In this document: in pieces, positions 36,941 through 48,699 of the stretch
Numbering within the stretch: position 1 is the stretch's first letter
How the letters are laid out: each line of letters opens with the position of its first letter
Source of the DNA: Motacilla alba alba
Taxonomy: Eukaryota > Chordata > Aves > Passeriformes > Motacillidae
Direction: 5' to 3'
Assembly: GCF_015832195.1 (NCBI RefSeq)
Contig: NC_052018.1
Span: 35,593,052-35,657,051 of the forward strand
Length of the DNA: 64,000 nt
Translations under genes and position numbers: made by a program
Notes under the pieces: generated by a model
What the model was told of the DNA's origin: nothing
Databases searched by the model: none
Seen by the model: only the letters and a program-made list of their open reading frames with translations

Positions 36941-37999
36941 ATTATGGGGGAAGGCTTCTGCCATTGTGCAGCTCTCCTCTCCCTCCAAAGGCAAACCCTG
37001 CTCCCAGCTCAGTTTTGTATCTCTTTGCACTCCCACACAAGCCAATAAGGTTTTTTCCTGTCTTTGGTGGTGAAGATCAAGCCCACAAAAACTGGGTGAA
37101 TTTCAACCACTTGAAGTTGAAAGATGTTCCCAAGATGTTGAAAACTCCTGTCCTTCTGTCCATTAACAGCAGGTGTAAGGCTGTTGGGTTGGTAGCTACC
37201 TCAAATCCCCTATATTCAGATAGATGATATGAGTTGAATAAAGCAAACAGAGTGTGAGGAACAGAGACTTTGCAGTTAATGCAGGTATGACTGAGGATAT
37301 CCACATGGGATGCCACAGAGGAGGAGCCCAGAATGACCTGTTAATTCATTTAAATGCCACTATCCACACCATGTCCAGGTATGCACTGGGAGAGCAACTA
37401 GGCACTTCTCAATGGTTTCCTGCTCAGTGAGTTGATCATAAAGACTTTATTCTTTTTCTACACATAATGATGCTGGGGAATAAAATGTGGAGCAAAAAGT
37501 ATTCAGGAAGCACTTACTACACTGTGTTCTGACATAAAGTCCAGCAGTCAAGAAAGAGGAATAGGTATTTTCTTTCTCCAGCTCACACACATAGTTTTGA
37601 GATCAGAAAAGATTGTGTTGTCAAATGTCCATATCATTAGGCATCATAACGGGTGGGAATCGAGCACATCAGAAATGAATTTTTCAGCCTGGCCTGACAG
37701 TCTCCAAAGAATCCCTCACTGGAGGATTTTTCTATGGTTTCTTTCCGCATCGAGGAAAAAAGAATTTGTCTCTCTCTGCTGCAAGCTGCAATCCCTTCAC
37801 TACCAACTGATAAATGGCCTCAGATTTTATTACGTTTTCTTCTTCTTTTGTTCCTATTATCTCTGCCACCTGTGATTTCTCTGCTCTTTGTAGAACCTTA
37901 TTTCCTCCAGATTTAATTCCAACTGAGGAAAGTATACACTTATCTTTTCATCACATGAGGCCATTAATCTCTTCTGGAATGGTAGTTCTCCCTGAGACA
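36941..37999. other. Unique sequence, no gene recognised
   Basis: No repeat or exon is recognised. Frames of up to 92 codons overlap on both strands. Confidence 0.5.
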
Positions 38000-38716
38000 C
38001 GAGCACAGACACAGGCCGGGCAGACAATATGAGGAGAGCACAGCTGAGGAGAAAGACTCGGGGTTGTCGGTCGATGAGAAGATGAACGTACCCCTGCAAT
38101 GTGTGCTTGCAGCCCAGAAAAGCAGCCATTGTCTGGGCTGCATCAAAAGAACTCTGACCAGCAGGTTGGGGATGAGATTCTCCCCCTTTACTTCACTCAC
38201 TCATGTGACAGCACTGAGCCCAGCTCTGGGGCCATGACAACATAGGAAGGATATCATAATGCTGGAGCAGATCCAGAGGAGGTCCATGAAGATGGTGTCC
38301 ATATAGAGCACCTCTCTTACAGGGACATGCTGAGAGAGCTGGGGCTGCTCAGCCTGGAAAAGAGAAGGCTCTCGGGACACCTTTTAACACCTTCCAGTGC
38401 CCCGGGGTGTCCTGCAGGACTGCTGGAGAGGAACTTTTTGCAAGGGCACGTAGTGATAGGACAACGAGTAATGGCTTTAAACTGAAAGTGGGCAGGTTTA
38501 TATTAGATATTGGAAAGGAATTCTTTATTATAACATTGGTGAAGCAATGGAACAGATTGCCCAGAGAAGCTGTGGACTCCCCATCTTTAGAAGCATTCAA
38601 GGCCAGTCTGTATGGTGCTTTGTCCAACCTGATCTAGTGGAAGGGATCCCTGCCCACAGTGGAGGAGTGGGAACTAAATGACCATTATGGTCCCTTCCAA
38701 CCCAAAGCATTCTATA
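38000..38716 (+). mobile_element. CR1 LINE 3' end, plus strand
   Basis: The 5' part (about 38000-38220) matches the final coding region of CR1 ORF2 ('TCTGGGCTGCATCAAAAGAA', 'GACCAGCAGGTTGGGGATGAGATTCT'). It continues through 'CCAGCTCTGGGGCC', 'GGAGCAGATCCAGAGGAGG' and 'GAGAGAGCTGGGGCTGCTCAGCCTGGAAAAGAGAAGGCTC' to the 3' untranslated part ('GGTTTATATTAGATATTGGAAAGGAATTC', 'CCTTCCAACCCAAAGCATTCTATA'). It ends with the octamer ATTCTATA at 38709-38716. It is fairly well preserved, so younger than the copy at 48.7-50 kb. All frames are interrupted, and the frame at 38407-38637 is a translation of CR1 sequence. Confidence 0.9.
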
Positions 38717-41046
38717 AAACCTGCTGTGGTTTGAGAGGCTCACCAGAATTTCATGCTAGCATTCCTCTTTCTGTCATCAGAGGGAGCAGCAGATGCTGAG
38801 AAGGTGGTTCTGGATTGGTGTTTGTCATTTATGACAGTATTCAGGGAAAGGGTTTTGCTTTGATAAGCATCATGGGGCCATTGGGAGTGTAATAACTCAG
38901 CACAGGTGTCCATGCAGGGTTTTCAGGAGATCAGGAGATATAGGGTGCCTCAGCACTCCTGTCTTAAGCCCCACAGAAACCAAGTGCTCGTGTCTCAATG
39001 TCTATCCCATGACTTTCAGGGCATGCCGTGTAGCAGAGTCTAAGACACCCCTTATTTGTAGGGAAAGGTGAGTAATGAGATACTTTGACTATCAGCACTT
39101 CTTTACTTCTCCCACCACCTCTCTGCTTCCACCAGACGAAACTCCCACCACGGGGCAGCACTGCACATGTCAGGAGGCAGCTGAAACATACCTGGATTTT
39201 AAGTTCCTTTTTTCAGGGGAACACACATCTGATCCTGTCAGAAAACTGGAGAACTCCTTAAAAGGTACCTGTCACCTCTGGACCAGCTTTTGAAAACTCG
39301 TGTTCTTGTGGACAAAACAAAAATGTGTTAGAACTTACAAATGTGATGCTGGGGTAAAATGATATTTTTCCATTATAAAAGCTCTCTTCACTATTTAAAT
39401 GAATGAAAGAAAAGGAAAATCTCATCATGTTAAGCCTAAGCATTTAGTAGTGCTCTCATTTCTTTTCCCTGTTTTTTGAGGTGATGCTTAATTTGTGACT
39501 TTGGAATATCCTTCTGAGCTAGAAAAATGAGAACTTTGCTGCAGTTAGTGTAAAAAAAAAATCAAAAGTGATCATAAAGAAAGCTGTGAGCAGATGGATG
39601 ATGTTGTGAGTGACTGACAACTCTCTTCAGGTTACATGATTACAGCCCTTGCAAATGGCCTTGCCAAAATTGTGAGATTCTCAGGTTTCCAGGAGCATGT
39701 TCAGACATGGCATCTCCTTCACTAACGAGGACAACAGAGCTGTCTCTGCTTAATGCTATAAGGAAGCAGATTCAGCTGAGACACCTTAGCATTATTTGAT
39801 GTGCTTTTAGATACCCTTGCAATCATTCCTTAACATCTCCTCACAGTGGGAACAGGATTAGCTTCTGCAGCCCTGCTCAGTAACATCAGATGCTCTGTTC
39901 TTTCTGGCATTTGAGATATGCAAACACCTGATGGTTTTACTGACTAGTGTCCATAAAATATTCATTATTATTAGATTTGTGGCTTACTTGTCACTTGGAC
40001 TGTCATTTATTGAATATTGTCTTCATTTTCACCATGAAATTTTAATTTACTGTTCTTAATGTGTAAGTCCAGATATACTGCTCCATATTTTTAAACAAAC
40101 AAGACTAGTAGTGTGAAAAATCTGTATTTTTCTCTCTATTCTTATATTCACAACTATTGTGTTGAGGCTCTACTCATAGTTAAATCTTCTGTCTTTCCTT
40201 CAGATAAAAAACATTGTGTTTCCTGGGTGTACATAGGGAATAATATGATCTTGCTTGAAAAGAAATTTGGGTTCTCCACACCAGAAGTGGATTACTCCAA
40301 AAGCAGGAAAACTTTCAGCAGATGTTTGTTTGTTTTGAGCAGCAAACAGGAAGAAAGTGGACATTGACATCACAAGGTGCAACAAGCATTGCAGAGTCAC
40401 AGTTTTCCTCTAGCAACCTGAGATTGCCTTTGCTTCTGCCATGCTGGAAGCAGCTCTTAACTGTGGAAACTCTGACAGCTCTCTGCATGGTACAGGAGAT
40501 TAATGCAAAGCCAAGTGCAAAACAAAAACATATTTTTATTCATCAGCCTAGTCTTACAGAAGTGATCCTAATGCGTACCTCTGGGAAAGAACAGACTCAT
40601 AACAAAATCAAGCCAGAGAACTTCCCATAACCAGAAAGCCTTGATTCCCTCAGACCTTTTCATTTTACCACTTCTTTCCCTATTATGCTCATTAAACATT
40701 AAGGGAAAAAAAATCAAGAATCTAATAAATAGGAGTCTCTCTTTTAGCTGGCCATCTGGTGCAGGTGGATAATTATCTTCTGACATCTGTTCAGTGGTAT
40801 ACACTATACAGCAGTACTTAAATTTGTGATCTTAAGCCATTTTCTACTGGACACAAATATATCTGCAGCTGCAATAACATTCCAAGGGTCTGCAGGATCA
40901 CTTCTGGGAAGCACCCAGCACATTCAAATTCTAATACTGCTAAATGGTAACCAAATCTGTTTACTGGCAATTAAACTTGTCAAAAGATGCGTACCCTCCA
41001 CCTCTAGCCTTGAAAGGACACAGTGAGGATGTTAAAGGGAAGGATT
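38717..41046. other. Unique sequence, no gene recognised
   Basis: No repeat or domain is recognised. Frames reach 102 codons (40322-40630, plus) without support. Confidence 0.5.
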
Positions 41047-41070
41047 TCTGCCTTTATATCTGCCTTTATA
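41047..41070. repeat. Exact 12-bp tandem duplication
   Basis: The unit tctgcctttata occurs twice in a row (41047-41058 and 41059-41070), followed by tttg. Confidence 0.9.
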
Positions 41071-42189
41071 TTTGTATTTTCTGCAACACTAGCATTGCCC
41101 TGCCAGGAGTCCGCAAGGCTCTCTTTGTTTTTCCCAAGGAGGATGGCAAAAAAATGTGCAAAAGCATCTTAGCATCTGTTCAATTTTTCCAGCCTAAAAG
41201 AATCAAGCACACATCAATAGTAAAATTGCAATGCTGACCCCCATACGGTCTCCTGTTAACTCACCAGCTCCTGTCACTGCCAGGGGTTTGCTCCATTTGA
41301 AAAGGCTCTTTCTCTGTCATGAGTTCTGTGATTAAATGCTCTCTGCTGAAAATGCCAGGTTATTGAGCGGGAAAGTGTGAACAGGAGAGGTTCTTCCTTT
41401 GATAAATAAAGCCATTTCCGAACATTTAGGAAAAAAAGTTTCAGGATGTTTTGCTTTAATAGTTTCTAATTTTTCTTCTAGTCCAAACCAGCTTTCAAAG
41501 TGCAGGTAGTCCATGCTAAGCAGAGATGAAGATGATCAAAGGTAGGAATAAAAACTTAGACTCTTTGAATGTACTGATCTACAACTGATTTTAGATACCC
41601 ATTTAATCCCCTTTTACAGCAATGCTATAATGCAGCTACCTGAGCAATTTCTGCTCAGCAAATTTGCACAGAGTTTCTGAGGTAATATGGTCTCTGCCTT
41701 GATTGTTCCCTGGGAGAATTTCCCATAAATCCTCTGTAGGACTGTGCTTGGTGACAAGCACAGCCTTCCTCTTTGACCAGCCCTGTCAGCACACCTAGGA
41801 TCACTTTTCCCTTGAAAGCTCAGAAAATGTCACCACCTTTTCCTTAGGTGTTTGCCTAAAACTTGCTGCAGGGTTGACAGTGACAAAGTCTTGCTGTGTA
41901 TGGAGCTCTAACCCAAAAGACAGCACTTCACAGTTTGTCTGATCAGACTTTAATCCAGGAGCAGGCAGCATAATATTGTGGATGCTTTAATATAAATCTC
42001 TCCCCTGTCCCACATGAAAACCAATAATTGTATCCTGGGGACTTGGGAGCAGAGCACCCTGCACAGAGCAGCCACAGGCAAATGCTGGGGACGCGGATGC
42101 ATCCCTGTCTCTCTCTCCCCAACTGTAGGTGACAGACGCTGTACCACAGAGTGGCTGGAGCTGAAGGCATCTCTGGTCCATCCCTATCT
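41071..42189. other. Unique sequence, no gene recognised
   Basis: Nothing is recognised before the CR1 fragment. Overlapping frames at 41943-42253 on the minus strand run into the repeat. Confidence 0.5.
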
Positions 42190-42462
42190 CCAGCAGGGTC
42201 TGCTTGACCTGGTTGCCCAGGATCATATCCAGGTGGATTTTGAGTATGTCCAAGGACAGAGACTACACAACCTCTTCAGAGAACCTGTGCTGATGCCTGG
42301 TCAACTTCACAGGAACAACACTGTTTTAAATTTTGTTTCAGTTTTGTGCACATTGCCCCAGTCATGACATTGTGTACCACTGAAAAGACCCTGGCTCACT
42401 CTTCTCACTTTCCCATCAGGTGTTTATACACATTGGAAAGATCCTCCTGAGTCAAACCCAGC
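42190..42462 (-). mobile_element. CR1 LINE fragment, minus strand
   Basis: The reverse complement of the CR1 3' part appears as 'GGTTGCCCAGGATCATATCCAGGTGGATTTTGAGTATGTCCAAGGACAGAGACTACACAACCTCTTCAGAGAACCTGTGC', then 'GTTTTGTGCACATTGCCCCAGTC', 'GTACCACTGAAAAGACCCTGGCTC' and 'GTTTATACACATTGGAAAGATCCTCCTGAG'. Both ends are truncated and the octamer tail is absent. The 117-codon plus-strand frame across it (42014-42367) is antisense CR1, not a gene. Confidence 0.88.
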
Positions 42463-42935
42463 CTATCTCTACCCCATCCTATGCAGGCTCTGATCAGCCT
42501 TTTTTGATGTTTTGCCCTCTGCCAAATCCTCCAAGAGATGAGTGTTGCTGCTGGACTTGGGCAGTTACAGACACCCACTCCATGTTTAACTATTTCATGA
42601 CCTGGATGAAAGATCTGTGGGGATTTTTAGTCACCCTTCTCTTACTCTAATGCTCTAAGGCAACCCTTCTTCATCACACTTAGCAGGGTCTTATACATTT
42701 ATAGGAAAAAGAAGGATTTACATGTAAAACCTGATATTCCCTTTGTTGTCTTATTGGATACATCCTCTTTTCAATTGTTCTGAAGCAATGGTTTCAATTT
42801 TTTTGAACTAAAATTGAAAACAAAAATCAGGCAGCATAGAGATCAGGTTGATGTTTCTAGAGACAAAAGCTAAAAGAACTGACTAGAAACAATACATACT
42901 CTTCTTATTTTGGCTATGATGTGACTCATATATTG
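42463..42935. other. Spacer between two CR1 fragments
   Basis: Unique sequence with no gene recognised. It separates two minus-strand CR1 pieces. Confidence 0.5.
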
Positions 42936-43112
42936 ATAGAATCATAGAAAGGCTTGGGTTGGAAAGGATCTTAAAGATCATCTAGTTCCAAACTCCCAGC
43001 CATGGGCAAGGACACATTTCACTAGACCAGGAAGCTCAGAGCCCTCTCCAGCTGTGCATTGAAAACTCCTGGGGTGGGGCATCCACAGCTTCTCTGAGCA
43101 ACCCACTGTCTC
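42936..43112 (-). mobile_element. CR1 LINE 3' end, minus strand
   Basis: It begins with the inverted tail atagaatcatagaaaggcttgggttggaaagg, then 'ATCTTAAAGATCATCTAGTTCCAAACTCCC', 'GCCATGGGCAAGGACACATTTCACTAGACCAGGAAGCTCAGAGCCC' and 'CTCCTGGGGTGGGGCATCCACAGCTTCTCTGAGCAACC', the last 170 or so bases of CR1 in reverse. Because its consensus range touches that of the 42.2-kb copy, it is probably an independent insertion. Strongly 5'-truncated. Confidence 0.9.
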
Positions 43113-44148
43113 CTACTCAGTGTGCAGCAGGTATTAAAATAAGTTTCAGAATATATTTTCTTCTAAACTTTCCTCACCTTCTAATGTGCTTATTTCCTCA
43201 CCAATATATTCTCCTCGAGAGAGAAGGAGGGAGAAGACAAACAATTTTTAAGAAGATCTGTGCATAGTCATTAGGATCCAAGGTTCCTGTAAACCAGCTA
43301 AAACTTAGGAACGACATTACATATAGCACCACAAAACATTGTTTACTGAAAGGAAATTCAAGGTTTTTGCAGAAGAGTTTTGGCACAACTCCTTCCTAGA
43401 ACAGTCTATGAAACAGCTCTTCCTCCTTTTCTCCTTGACAATTTCGTAATGTGTATTTCATGGACAGAAACTCTGTTTGTCTTTAACAAACTCAAGGGAT
43501 TTATATAAATCCAGCATCTCTTCCTTCTTTAAGGTTTATGGAAATCCAATTATTTTCCCCCACAGAATAAAATCTATCACACTAAGTCAGTGTAATACCT
43601 CACTTTGTGTACTGTGGCAGTTCATTTGTCAGAGCTGTGAAATATTGCATTTTAAGGACAGCAATCAAGCTCTCTGCATGTCATTTCTGTTGACATTGTG
43701 CCCAAGGTCCATTTAAGCTTAGAACTTGACTTTATGATCTAGCAATATTATAGTACAACACTTAGTACAAATTATTTATCTGAAAGCAGAAAAACTACAT
43801 TAGTGCAACATGCAGGTGTCTCAATTATACTCCAGCATATGTGCTGTAACTTTTAGTGCAGAAGTTTTCTAGTCCAGTAATCCTTGTAAATTTATTCATA
43901 ACAGAAACTACAGTTAATTATTTGCTAAGGTAAATGCGGTCTGTTTTTACCATGTTATCACGTGTATCTAATGCATTTTCAAATCAAGCCTGTAAGGATT
44001 TAATATTTCAAATCAGGCTGTATGCAATTAAACAAAATCCATGTTATTGTTATTTTGTGTTATATGCAGTAGAACCAATCCTTTTTTTTCTTTTTCCTCT
44101 TGTAAATCCCAGGGATTTTTCTGATTTCCTTATTGTAGATTGGGAAGG
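43113..44148. other. Unique AT-rich sequence, no gene recognised
   Basis: No repeat or exon is recognised. The plus-strand frame at 43934-44236 (100 codons) crosses the palindrome below and lacks any signal. Confidence 0.5.
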
Positions 44149-44174
44149 TGTAGGTCATTTTCAAATGACCTACA
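44149..44174. repeat. 26-bp near-perfect palindrome
   Basis: The arms tgtaggtcattt and aaatgacctaca are perfectly complementary over 12 bp, with only tc between them. The spacer is too short for a comfortable RNA loop, so as DNA it is closer to a cruciform or a dyad-symmetric protein site. The half-site AGGTCA resembles a nuclear-receptor half-site arranged as an everted pair, but that is inference. Confidence 0.85.
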
Positions 44175-46897
44175 TGGTTAAACATAAACACGTATATTTC
44201 CATCACATTAACAACCTCCTGTCTGAGCCCGGTTAAATGAGGCATTTGCCAATCGTGAGATGCTTCTCTTCTAGCCCACTTTAATTGGAGGCAACTGCTC
44301 CAGCTGGACTGGCTGTCTTACACAGAAGATGATGACATAGTTAGCAGGGTACAGGTTCTTCTAACCATCTGTCTCTAATGGCAAGATGCTGGACTATCTT
44401 CAGCATTTTCCTATTGGCTGGGATTTTCAAAGGTGATGAAGAAGATAAAATTTCTCTTCATGTTTCTTTGGATCTGCTGATCAAACACACTTAGGTTTCT
44501 CAGGTAATTCTAGCTTTCTTGCAACTCTGCTTAATGACCTAACTATTCTGAATCTATGAAGACTGATTAGTACTACATTTCCGTAGAGGCGTGCAAAAAG
44601 AAAAAAACTGTGGAAGCCAATGATGTTCTTCTGTCATTCACACAGCAATTGTACCTCTCAACTCAGACCATTGGATACTGAACTCCTGCTTTCCATCTCC
44701 AATGTGTGTGCAGCTGTGTTTGCCTTTGTGCAAACCTAACAGCAGCCTTGGAGCTTCAGCTCCCACAACTTCAAAAACTGTAGGTCAGAAATCAAAATAA
44801 TAGGAGGTTAATCTAAAAATAGAATTAAATCTATTACAGCCCCAGCTTTTGTGATGCTGTTTGACTTCCCCATTTGTTGCTCTCTTCACACTCATGTCCC
44901 AAAGGACACCTCATGCCTCCTTGCCCCAGCTTCCAGCATTCCTGCAGATGTCCTCCGCTCCTTTTCCATGCTGGCAATGAATTTCCTACTCTGCATGTGA
45001 TGGCTGGAGTGGGCTCTCTTCCCACAGCCTCAGAAAAGTGTTGCACTGGGCTGAACATGCTTCTGCTATCCGTTGCACTGAAGACTTTAGCCATGCCAGT
45101 GCCACTGAGGGGACATTGCAAGTGACTGCAATAAATGCTCTGAGGCTGATGATCTTTCTTCTGAGAGAAACGGTCCCCTAACATCAGGCTGCCTTTTCAA
45201 CCATGCCTGAGCACTGGCAACGCTTTATGAGAATTAATGTGAGTTCCTTGTGATCTCCCGATAATAAATTTCATAACCCTAAGACACATGGAGCAACCTT
45301 CACAGTTATATGTAGCCAGAAAAACAGCTCAGCTTTCTTTCAAACTAAAAGCTTACCACAGCTAAGTTAAGAAGTAGGCGATTCCCCTTTTCTTTCAGCC
45401 TATTCACCAACCACTTCAAAATGACCCTTCTGCAGCCAGAGGGAGCTGCAGGTGGGGTCTTCATTGTTCCTAGAGAAGGCATCCTCCATCAGACCCACTT
45501 GCCGGGGGTGAGTGCTTTGACAAAAAAAAGAAAGCCTGGGAAATGGGGGATTATTACCCCTTAACACCATAATCATGAGTCTTGAAAGAATGTACTATTT
45601 GCCAGTTTCTTTTGGAAAAAGATAATTCACCCACTGGGATTTTTATTAGCACATTTAAAGCCTTGGCTCCTTCACTGGACATAGAGAGGTGGATGTGATT
45701 AATGTGTTCTTGGTGGTTGTGTGTTTGTTTCTCTTCTTAGGTGTCTCCAAGAACATTGGAATTAAGCATGAGAAATTGTTAAAATGCAAAGCTTCAGAAG
45801 CTGTATACACCTCTAGTTTTCCTGAAGACTCCAAATGAAGTAAGGAAGAGCTCAAGGGGGCAGCTGAGACTCAACCTCCAAGGTGCAGTTGAGTCAACCT
45901 CTGACTGTATTAATGCTACGTTGTTAATGGACTAATCCCACGTATAGACTAACCAAGAACTCATATTCTGTCTTTTCTCCCAGAGGAAACACTTTACAGT
46001 GAAAAAGACAATATATAAAATGAAATACAGGTATAGAAGTCTAAGTGATCGGTCTGTAGAACAGAGCTATGGAGAAGCAGCAGCACTAGTATTGGAGACT
46101 TGGCAGCAGGGAGTGAGAAACATAGAGGGGGAAAGAGGTCTGTGGAGTTGAGGTGAGGATGTGTATTGTATAAATAATGTGTGGATCAGCAAAGGAGTGG
46201 CTTCACAAGGAAGGAGTGGGGAGCAATGGAGACTGAGGCTGACCAGGAGAGAACTGGTGGATGGGCAGTTTGGGTCAGAAGATGTAGGAGAGAATGCCTC
46301 AAGGTGGGTAACAATGGGAAGCTGACAGGGACATGGGCAGATGACACAGGGAGGCATGCAGGATGAGCTGAGCAAAGGCAAGGAGCTTTCTGTGGGCTGG
46401 TGTTGACACAGAAACTTCTCCTTAGGACCATGGTTATTTGACACTTACTGTCAGCCTTCTAGCAGAATTAGACTTGTGACCCTCTCCTTCCTTTATATGC
46501 TTTTTCTTCTAGTAGCTTTTAATGTGAGAGAATAAGATAACAACTAAAAAGGCTTGTTAATAACATCAGAACCCTGACTTCTGGCGCCCAGAGAGTGTTT
46601 CATTCTTAGAAATGAGACAATATTCTATTTTTTTACACATGAAACATCAAAAGCGATAATATGGAAAAGTGTAAAAGAAAAAAGAAAGGACAAAAGGAAT
46701 AAGAACACAAGATCTAAAAGACCCCAGAGAGGGAGCAGGTCACTTGGGAGGTTCAAGGGAAAATGTGATCTCTCCCTGAAGGCAGGTGAGGGTTCAGGGA
46801 TGGACAGGAACAAAAAGAGACTTCTAGTTCTGAATAGCCCAGGGTCTGATTTGTTCAACAGTCCACACCTAAGGGGAGAAGCCAGAATGTTTTTGCA
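44175..46897. other. Unique sequence, purine-rich around 46.0-46.4 kb
   Basis: The plus strand is strongly purine-biased over about 46070-46400, which opens long minus-strand frames (46067-46444, 125 codons, Pro/Ser/Leu-rich). That is the expected result of base bias rather than coding. No known repeat is recognised. Confidence 0.45.
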
Positions 46898-47133
46898 CAG
46901 TGGTTTTCAAAATCTGTAGTAATTTGACAAATATTATACTCTTAGAAGAATAAATTTCATGTTGTTAAGATCAACTCAAATGACATTCGCATATGGCATT
47001 CCTATAGAAATAAGTTTTCTGACAAAGGCCATTTTGCAGGTGGTGGGTATTTAAAGTTCCTAGTGGCTAAAAAGTATTGGACTTCAGACCACATGCTTCT
47101 GAACCTTTGGGAACACTTTGAGAAACCAGGGAC
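46898..47133. mobile_element. Possible fossil hAT-Charlie-like DNA transposon
   Basis: The left end reads cagtggttttcaaaa, close to the CAGTGGTTCTCAA terminal repeat of hAT-Charlie elements. The right end, read in reverse, is cagtccctggtttctcaaag, the same motif with four extra bases. The span is about 236 bp, the size of a non-autonomous copy. No 8-bp target duplication is found (tttttgca against ggagaggg), and the inner sequence is not recognised. Confidence 0.25.
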
Positions 47134-48085
47134 TGGGAGAGGGAACACTGAAGACTTGTGTTCCTTGCAAAGCTGCATAACTGCTTTCCATTGCATTTTC
47201 AGAGATTCTGGTATCAATTCCTGCAGCTGGCAGATGTGTGAGATATCTGAGAGCTGAAAGCAGTACATAAGCACCAGCTCAATCACAGCCATCACAAAAG
47301 CTTAGTAGGGACCATTGGGACTCAGTAAAAGCTGAAAGCAAAAGAAGTTGGTATCACAGCAGAAATAAATGGTGAAAGGATAAAATGTTGTACTTACCTG
47401 TAGAAGCAGTTACTAAAATGTTGCGTGCCGCATTTTTTTATAAATCATTGCGCTATTTTCTTTCTAAACAAGAGAAACTTAAAGGCTTGATAATTTTTCA
47501 AAGGTATTGACGTTGCAGGTGTGAGCACAATTTCTATCTCTGTGTGTATGTTTTTAACAAAAGCACAATCTCACTGTTTTTGAAAGGAAATACATTGCAA
47601 TCAGACCATAGCAGCATTTTTAAATCCTGTGCAATGAGCTGAAATAATGAACATGTGATTGTAAAAGTCAATCAATTTGTATCCTTATCCCACCTAGAAC
47701 ACTTTCTTCTGAAAGGCAAAAAAAAAAAAAAAGGTATTTTAAAACTGTATCAGTTTAGTGTAATGTGGAAATGAAAAATGGTGTTTTGGAGCAATTTATT
47801 AATTTTTTTTTGAGGCGGAGATCATTTGGTTTATGTACAGTACTAAACAACTGATTTCCATGTGACTATCTTAGAGTGTTCTTTCCCGGTCTGATTAATG
47901 TTTTCTGGGTATTCACCTTTGAAAGAGACATGAAAAAATCGTGAATTGTAACATTTGTATTTAACACAATATCTGACCTCTGTGTATGTTAGATGTATTT
48001 TTTTTTTTTTTTTAAGAGAAGGAAAAAGGCTGATGGACAACTTTTTTCAGAAACAGGGTCCACTGCTTGTCCTAGTCAGTGTTGT
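47134..48085. other. Unique sequence, homopolymer-rich
   Basis: Contains A17 near 47717 and a T run of about 15 at 47998-48013. No gene or known repeat is seen. Confidence 0.5.
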
Positions 48086-48180
48086 CAGAATCACAGGCTA
48101 ATTGAGCTGGAAAGGACCTTCAAAAGCCACCTAGTCCACCCTCCCCTGCCATGGCCAGATACTTAACTAAAACCTGCTGT
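48086..48180 (-). mobile_element. CR1 LINE 3'-end scrap, minus strand
   Basis: cagaatcacaggctaattgag, then 'CTGGAAAGGACCTTCAAAAGCCACCTAGTCCACCCTCCCCTGCCATGGCCAG', is the reverse of the CR1 3' end. Only about 95 bases remain. Confidence 0.85.
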
Positions 48181-48699
48181 AAGGCAGAGTCTGCTGCCAG
48201 GGGAGGATCTCAGGTTTTTGGTTGGTTCAGTTTAGGCTTGAGTGGGAGGAATTGAGAATAGATGAGAATTTCTTACGAGTGGAAGATAATTTGCACTAAA
48301 GTAACTTTTAAAATTCATTAGTCTAAGGAATTGGCAAAGAAAAAGCAGCAGAATTAGTTATGGAGTGAAAAAAAGCAAACTAAGAAAGTAGGAAATTGGT
48401 GGGAAGAATTTCTAGACAAAGTCAACTGATTTAAAAACAAAGATGCGCCAAAAACTGACAACTATTAAAGGAGATTATGTGAAAAGCAAAGAGGCAAGCT
48501 GGACCACTGCAAAGAAAAAAAAAGATAATTAGACCAACAGAATTATCCTAAGAGTGTTTTAGGAGTTGAAAATCAAACAGATATTCTGAAAAATATGGGG
48601 GAAAAGAGCAGTCTTTAAATCAGAGTATAAGGTTAAAAGTGAGGTGAAGACTACAGCAAAATTAGGGGAACAAGAGAGAGATCTGCTCACTGTATTAAG
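48181..48699. other. A-rich sequence upstream of an old CR1 copy
   Basis: A-rich on the plus strand. It could be a further, unrecognisable 5' extension of the old CR1 element that follows. No gene is seen. Confidence 0.4.

Noticed and set aside
42014..42367. 117-codon frame, plus
   Set aside because: Mostly antisense CR1 sequence.
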